A DNA stretch of 8,529 bases from Campylobacter sp. (lineage in GTDB: Bacteria; Campylobacterota; Campylobacteria; Campylobacterales; Campylobacteraceae). This document shows positions 6,093 to 8,529 of the stretch, one piece after another. The stretch is taken from the NCBI GenBank assembly GCA_021203945.1, contig JAJQAF010000190.1, forward strand, positions 1 to 8,529. The letters are read 5' to 3'. Numbering within the stretch: position 1 is the stretch's first letter; each line of letters begins with the position of its first letter. A program made the position numbers and the translations under genes. Under the pieces are notes generated by a model. The model was not told the DNA's origin. It saw only the letters and a program-made list of their open reading frames with translations, and ran no database searches.

Positions 6093-6917
6093 TTAAAATT
6101 TCTCTATCCGATCAACTACTTTTTGTATTATCCAATCGGGAGTACTGGCACCGGCGCTTATGCCGCAAAGATTTTTGCCGTCAAACCAAATTTTTTCTAT
6201 CTCGTTTTCACTTTCTATTAAGTAGCTATCTTCGCAAAAATTTTTAGATATTAAGTATAACTGCTTAGTATTGGAGCTATTTTTCCCACCTATAATCACC
6301 ATAACGTCGGCTCTCTTGGCTAAATTTTTTACCGCTTCTTGATTTTCAAAAGTAGCGTTACATATAGTATTAAACACTCGCACTTCTTTGACGCGGAGCA
6401 TCAGGTAGTTTGCTATTTGAATAAATTTTTCTACTTTGCGCGTAGTTTGGCTGACGAGTGCTACTTTTTGCTTAAATTTTATTCCCTCAAGTTCGCTTTC
6501 CTCAAGCACGACATAGACATTGCCGTCGGCGTAAGATTTAACGCCTTTAACTTCGGGATGGTTTTCGTCGCCAAATATAACCACATCGTAGCCGGCATTA
6601 CTCATATCCTCGCAAATTTGCTGCGGTTTCGTAACAAAGGGGCAAGTCGCGTCAATTACCTTTATATCGGATTTTTTAAGTTCGGCAAGATCGTTTTTGG
6701 TAATGCCGTGAGTTCTTATTATGGCTTTTTTCTCGTCACTTAGTTCATTTATACCTTCAAGCGTTTTTACATTAAAATTTTTAGCCAGGCGATTTATCTC
6801 TTCGTTATTATGTATAAGCGGTCCGATCGTTGCGGCATCTCCGGCGTTTTCGGCTATTTTTATAGCTCGCTTTACTCCAAAACAAAAACCGTAGCTACTT
6901 GCGAGTTCAATCTTCAA
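6093..6917 (-). CDS. ispH: 4-hydroxy-3-methylbut-2-enyl diphosphate reductase
   Basis: 274 residues; the last step of the MEP pathway, reducing HMBPP to IPP and DMAPP using a 4Fe-4S cluster. The three cluster cysteines are Cys12 (GFCFGVKRAI), Cys92 (DATCPFV) and Cys186 (NTICNAT). Substrate-contacting residues include His36, His70 (RTHGI), His120 and the catalytic glutamate Glu122 (NHPEVKG), plus QTT at 157-159 and SAGASTP at 254-260. The length is slightly shorter than E. coli IspH (316). The start codon is TTG (6915-6917), inside the end of aroA and overlapping it by 11 bases: there is no ATG nearby in frame, and starting here gives the typical MKIELA..YGFCFGV opening. An AGG lies eight bases before it. 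Translation is probably coupled to aroA. The family is certain; the start is very likely. Confidence 0.96.
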   Translation of the reverse strand: MKIELASSYGFCFGVKRAIKIAENAGDAATIGPLIHNNEEINRLAKNFNVKTLEGINELSDEKKAIIRTHGITKNDLAELKKSDIKVIDATCPFVTKPQQICEDMSNAGYDVVIFGDENHPEVKGVKSYADGNVYVVLEESELEGIKFKQKVALVSQTTRKVEKFIQIANYLMLRVKEVRVFNTICNATFENQEAVKNLAKRADVMVIIGGKNSSNTKQLYLISKNFCEDSYLIESENEIEKIWFDGKNLCGISAGASTPDWIIQKVVDRIEKF

Positions 6918-8181
6918 CGCTTACGCCTATTTTTCTTAATATTGATACAAAATTTGGAAATGAAGTAGCGATAAATTCACTCTTTTCTATCACCATTCCA
7001 CACTTTAAACCGAGCACGGCAAAGCTCATAGCGATACGATGGTCACCGTGGCTATCAATTATGGCACTACCGGCTTCACCGCCGCGGATATCAAAACCGT
7101 CATCAAATTCTTCCGCTTCTATGCCGCATTTTCTGAGACCGGCCACGGTTACGGCTATACGGTCGCACTCTTTTACGCGAAGTTCTTTGGCATTTCTTAT
7201 ACGGCTTATGCCTTTAGCGTTTGTAAATGCGACGGCAAGCGCCGGTACTTCGTCAATGAGCCAAGATATATTTTCGCTTACTTCCACTGCGTTTAACGGA
7301 GCGTATTTTATCTCGATTTCACCTATATTTTCGTATTGATTTGAAATTTCTTTAAATTTTATATCCGCACCCATTTTTTGTAAAATTTTATAGGCTTCGA
7401 TACGAGTTTTATTGAGCAACATATTTTTTAAAATTATATGAGAGCCGGGAATTATACAAGCCGCCACGGCAAAGAAAAACGCAGAGCTCGGATCGTTTGG
7501 TATATCAATGTTAAGCGGCTTTAAAGGCGTGTGCATAGGCTTTAGCGTAACGGTCGTTTTATGCGTGCTTATATCCGCTCCCATTCCAAAAAGTATGCGC
7601 TCCGTATGATCGCGACTTAGCTCGCTTTCGCTAAATTGACAACCGTTTGAATAAAGAGCGGCTAGCAGAAGCGCGCTTTTAACTTGCGCCGAAGAGATAG
7701 AGCTATTAAATTTAAAATAATCAAGCTTTTTCCCACGTATGCAAATCGGAGCGGTATCGCCATTTTTCGTTCCGTCTATTCTAGCGCCGACCGCCGCAAG
7801 AGGCTTACCGACGCGAGCCATAGGACGACGATTTAAATATTCGTCTCCGCTTAAAACGAAAAAACCGTTCTGAGCCGCCAAAAGCCCCATAAAAAGGCGC
7901 ATTGCCGTTCCTGAATTTCCACATTCAAGCACATTGTGAGGCTCTAAAATTTTTTCAGGCGGCGTTATGACAAGCTCATTTTCGCGCTCTTCAACCTTTG
8001 CCCCCAAAGCTTTTACTATTTCAAGCGTATTTAAAGTATCTTCGGCTTTTAGATAATTTTTAATATGCGACGGCTTATCGCTAAGCAACGAAAATATGGC
8101 GCATCTATGCGATATGGATTTATCCGAAGCGATACGATCCAAGGTTATTTTTATCGGCTCTTTTAATATGCGAATTTTCAT
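6907..8181 (-). CDS. aroA: 3-phosphoshikimate 1-carboxyvinyltransferase (EPSP synthase)
   Basis: 424 residues; transfers the enolpyruvyl group of PEP to shikimate-3-phosphate in the shikimate pathway. Visible motifs are SDKSISHR (19-26, with Lys21 for PEP), NSGTAMRL (89-96), NRRPM (117-121), SAQVKSA (164-170), LIDEVPALA (308-316, with the catalytic Asp310), KECDRIAV (337-344, with Glu338) and GDHRIAMSF (379-387). It carries RDHTE (190-194), SAQVK and NKTR (257-260), motifs reported for class II EPSP synthases, while the usual GDKS is SDKS here. This fits my memory of C. jejuni AroA. ATG overlaps the pheT stop as ATGA and the 3' end overlaps ispH, so the three genes look translationally coupled. 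Confidence 0.97.
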   Translation of the reverse strand: MKIRILKEPIKITLDRIASDKSISHRCAIFSLLSDKPSHIKNYLKAEDTLNTLEIVKALGAKVEERENELVITPPEKILEPHNVLECGNSGTAMRLFMGLLAAQNGFFVLSGDEYLNRRPMARVGKPLAAVGARIDGTKNGDTAPICIRGKKLDYFKFNSSISSAQVKSALLLAALYSNGCQFSESELSRDHTERILFGMGADISTHKTTVTLKPMHTPLKPLNIDIPNDPSSAFFFAVAACIIPGSHIILKNMLLNKTRIEAYKILQKMGADIKFKEISNQYENIGEIEIKYAPLNAVEVSENISWLIDEVPALAVAFTNAKGISRIRNAKELRVKECDRIAVTVAGLRKCGIEAEEFDDGFDIRGGEAGSAIIDSHGDHRIAMSFAVLGLKCGMVIEKSEFIATSFPNFVSILRKIGVSVED

Positions 8182-8529
8182 CTAATGCCGATATTTAGCT
8201 TTTGCTTAAGCTCATTTAAAATTTTATCCATCAATACGCTAATCTCATCGTCTTCAAGCGTTTTATCCATATCTTGAAACGTAAATTTCAAACTCACGCT
8301 TGCGGCATTTTCAAGTCCCGCTCCACGATAAATATCAACGGGTAAAAATTCTTTAAGTTCTTTTAAATTTAGAGATTTTATGCATTCGTAAATTTTACCG
8401 AATTCAAATCCGTCGGGAACAACAAGACTCAAATCGCGTCTAATGCTCGGAAATTTTGAATATGCTTTTGCCTGAGTATCGCTAAATTTTAGCGCCTCAA
8501 AATTTATTTCGCAAATATAAGTTTTAGGC
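8178..8529 (-). CDS. pheT: Phenylalanyl-tRNA synthetase beta subunit, C-terminal end (partial)
   Basis: The last 116 codons of pheT; the rest lies beyond the right edge. The frame is open to the window end, and the segment KFPSIRRDLSLVV followed by an alpha-beta fold ending in DKILNELKQKLNIGIR is the ferredoxin-fold anticodon-binding (FDX-ACB) domain that closes bacterial PheT and contacts tRNA-Phe. The TTG at 8430-8432 is an internal leucine codon of the RRDLSLV motif, not a start. With PheS it forms the alpha2-beta2 enzyme that charges tRNA-Phe. Its TGA overlaps the aroA ATG. Confidence 0.95.
   Translation of the reverse strand, partial: PKTYICEINFEALKFSDTQAKAYSKFPSIRRDLSLVVPDGFEFGKIYECIKSLNLKELKEFLPVDIYRGAGLENAASVSLKFTFQDMDKTLEDDEISVLMDKILNELKQKLNIGIR

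Noticed and set aside
8178..8432. A separate 84-residue gene starting at TTG 8432
   Set aside because: The frame continues open to the window edge, and the TTG is a leucine inside the conserved RRDLSLVV motif of PheT.

Overview
The window looks like chromosome from a Campylobacter-type epsilonproteobacterium. The evidence is protein similarity to Campylobacter homologues as remembered, an AT-rich but not extreme base composition, AAGGA-type ribosome binding sites, and the gene order pheT-aroA-ispH-rpsA-(small membrane protein)-serA, which matches the order I recall from C. jejuni. The composition suggests a species nearer the concisus/curvus/mucosalis side than C. jejuni, but this is a guess.

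Left end (1-964): a DJ-1/PfpI-family gene on the minus strand diverges from a short plus-strand gene that has an in-frame TGA. Read through as selenocysteine, the second gene is an 85-residue SelW-like (Rdx family) selenoprotein with a CxxU motif. A candidate bacterial SECIS hairpin lies just after the TGA and a clear hairpin terminator follows the stop. Ordinary gene callers miss this gene because TGA cuts it after ten codons.

Middle left (965-1648): about 680 bases with no intact gene. It holds decayed transposase pieces on both strands, the clearest being an IS1595-like (ISXO2 transposase domain) relic on the plus strand, plus an imperfect inverted repeat.

Right (1649-8529): seven closely packed minus-strand genes. 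Transcription enters from the right with pheT (partial), aroA and ispH, which overlap each other. After an 82-base gap carrying a good -10 box come rpsA, a small single-pass membrane protein, serA and efp, ending in a 10-bp hairpin. Products cover translation (PheT, ribosomal protein S1, EF-P), the shikimate pathway (AroA), isoprenoid precursors (IspH) and serine synthesis (SerA). This is a housekeeping cluster; the unusual content is the hidden selenoprotein and the transposase graveyard.
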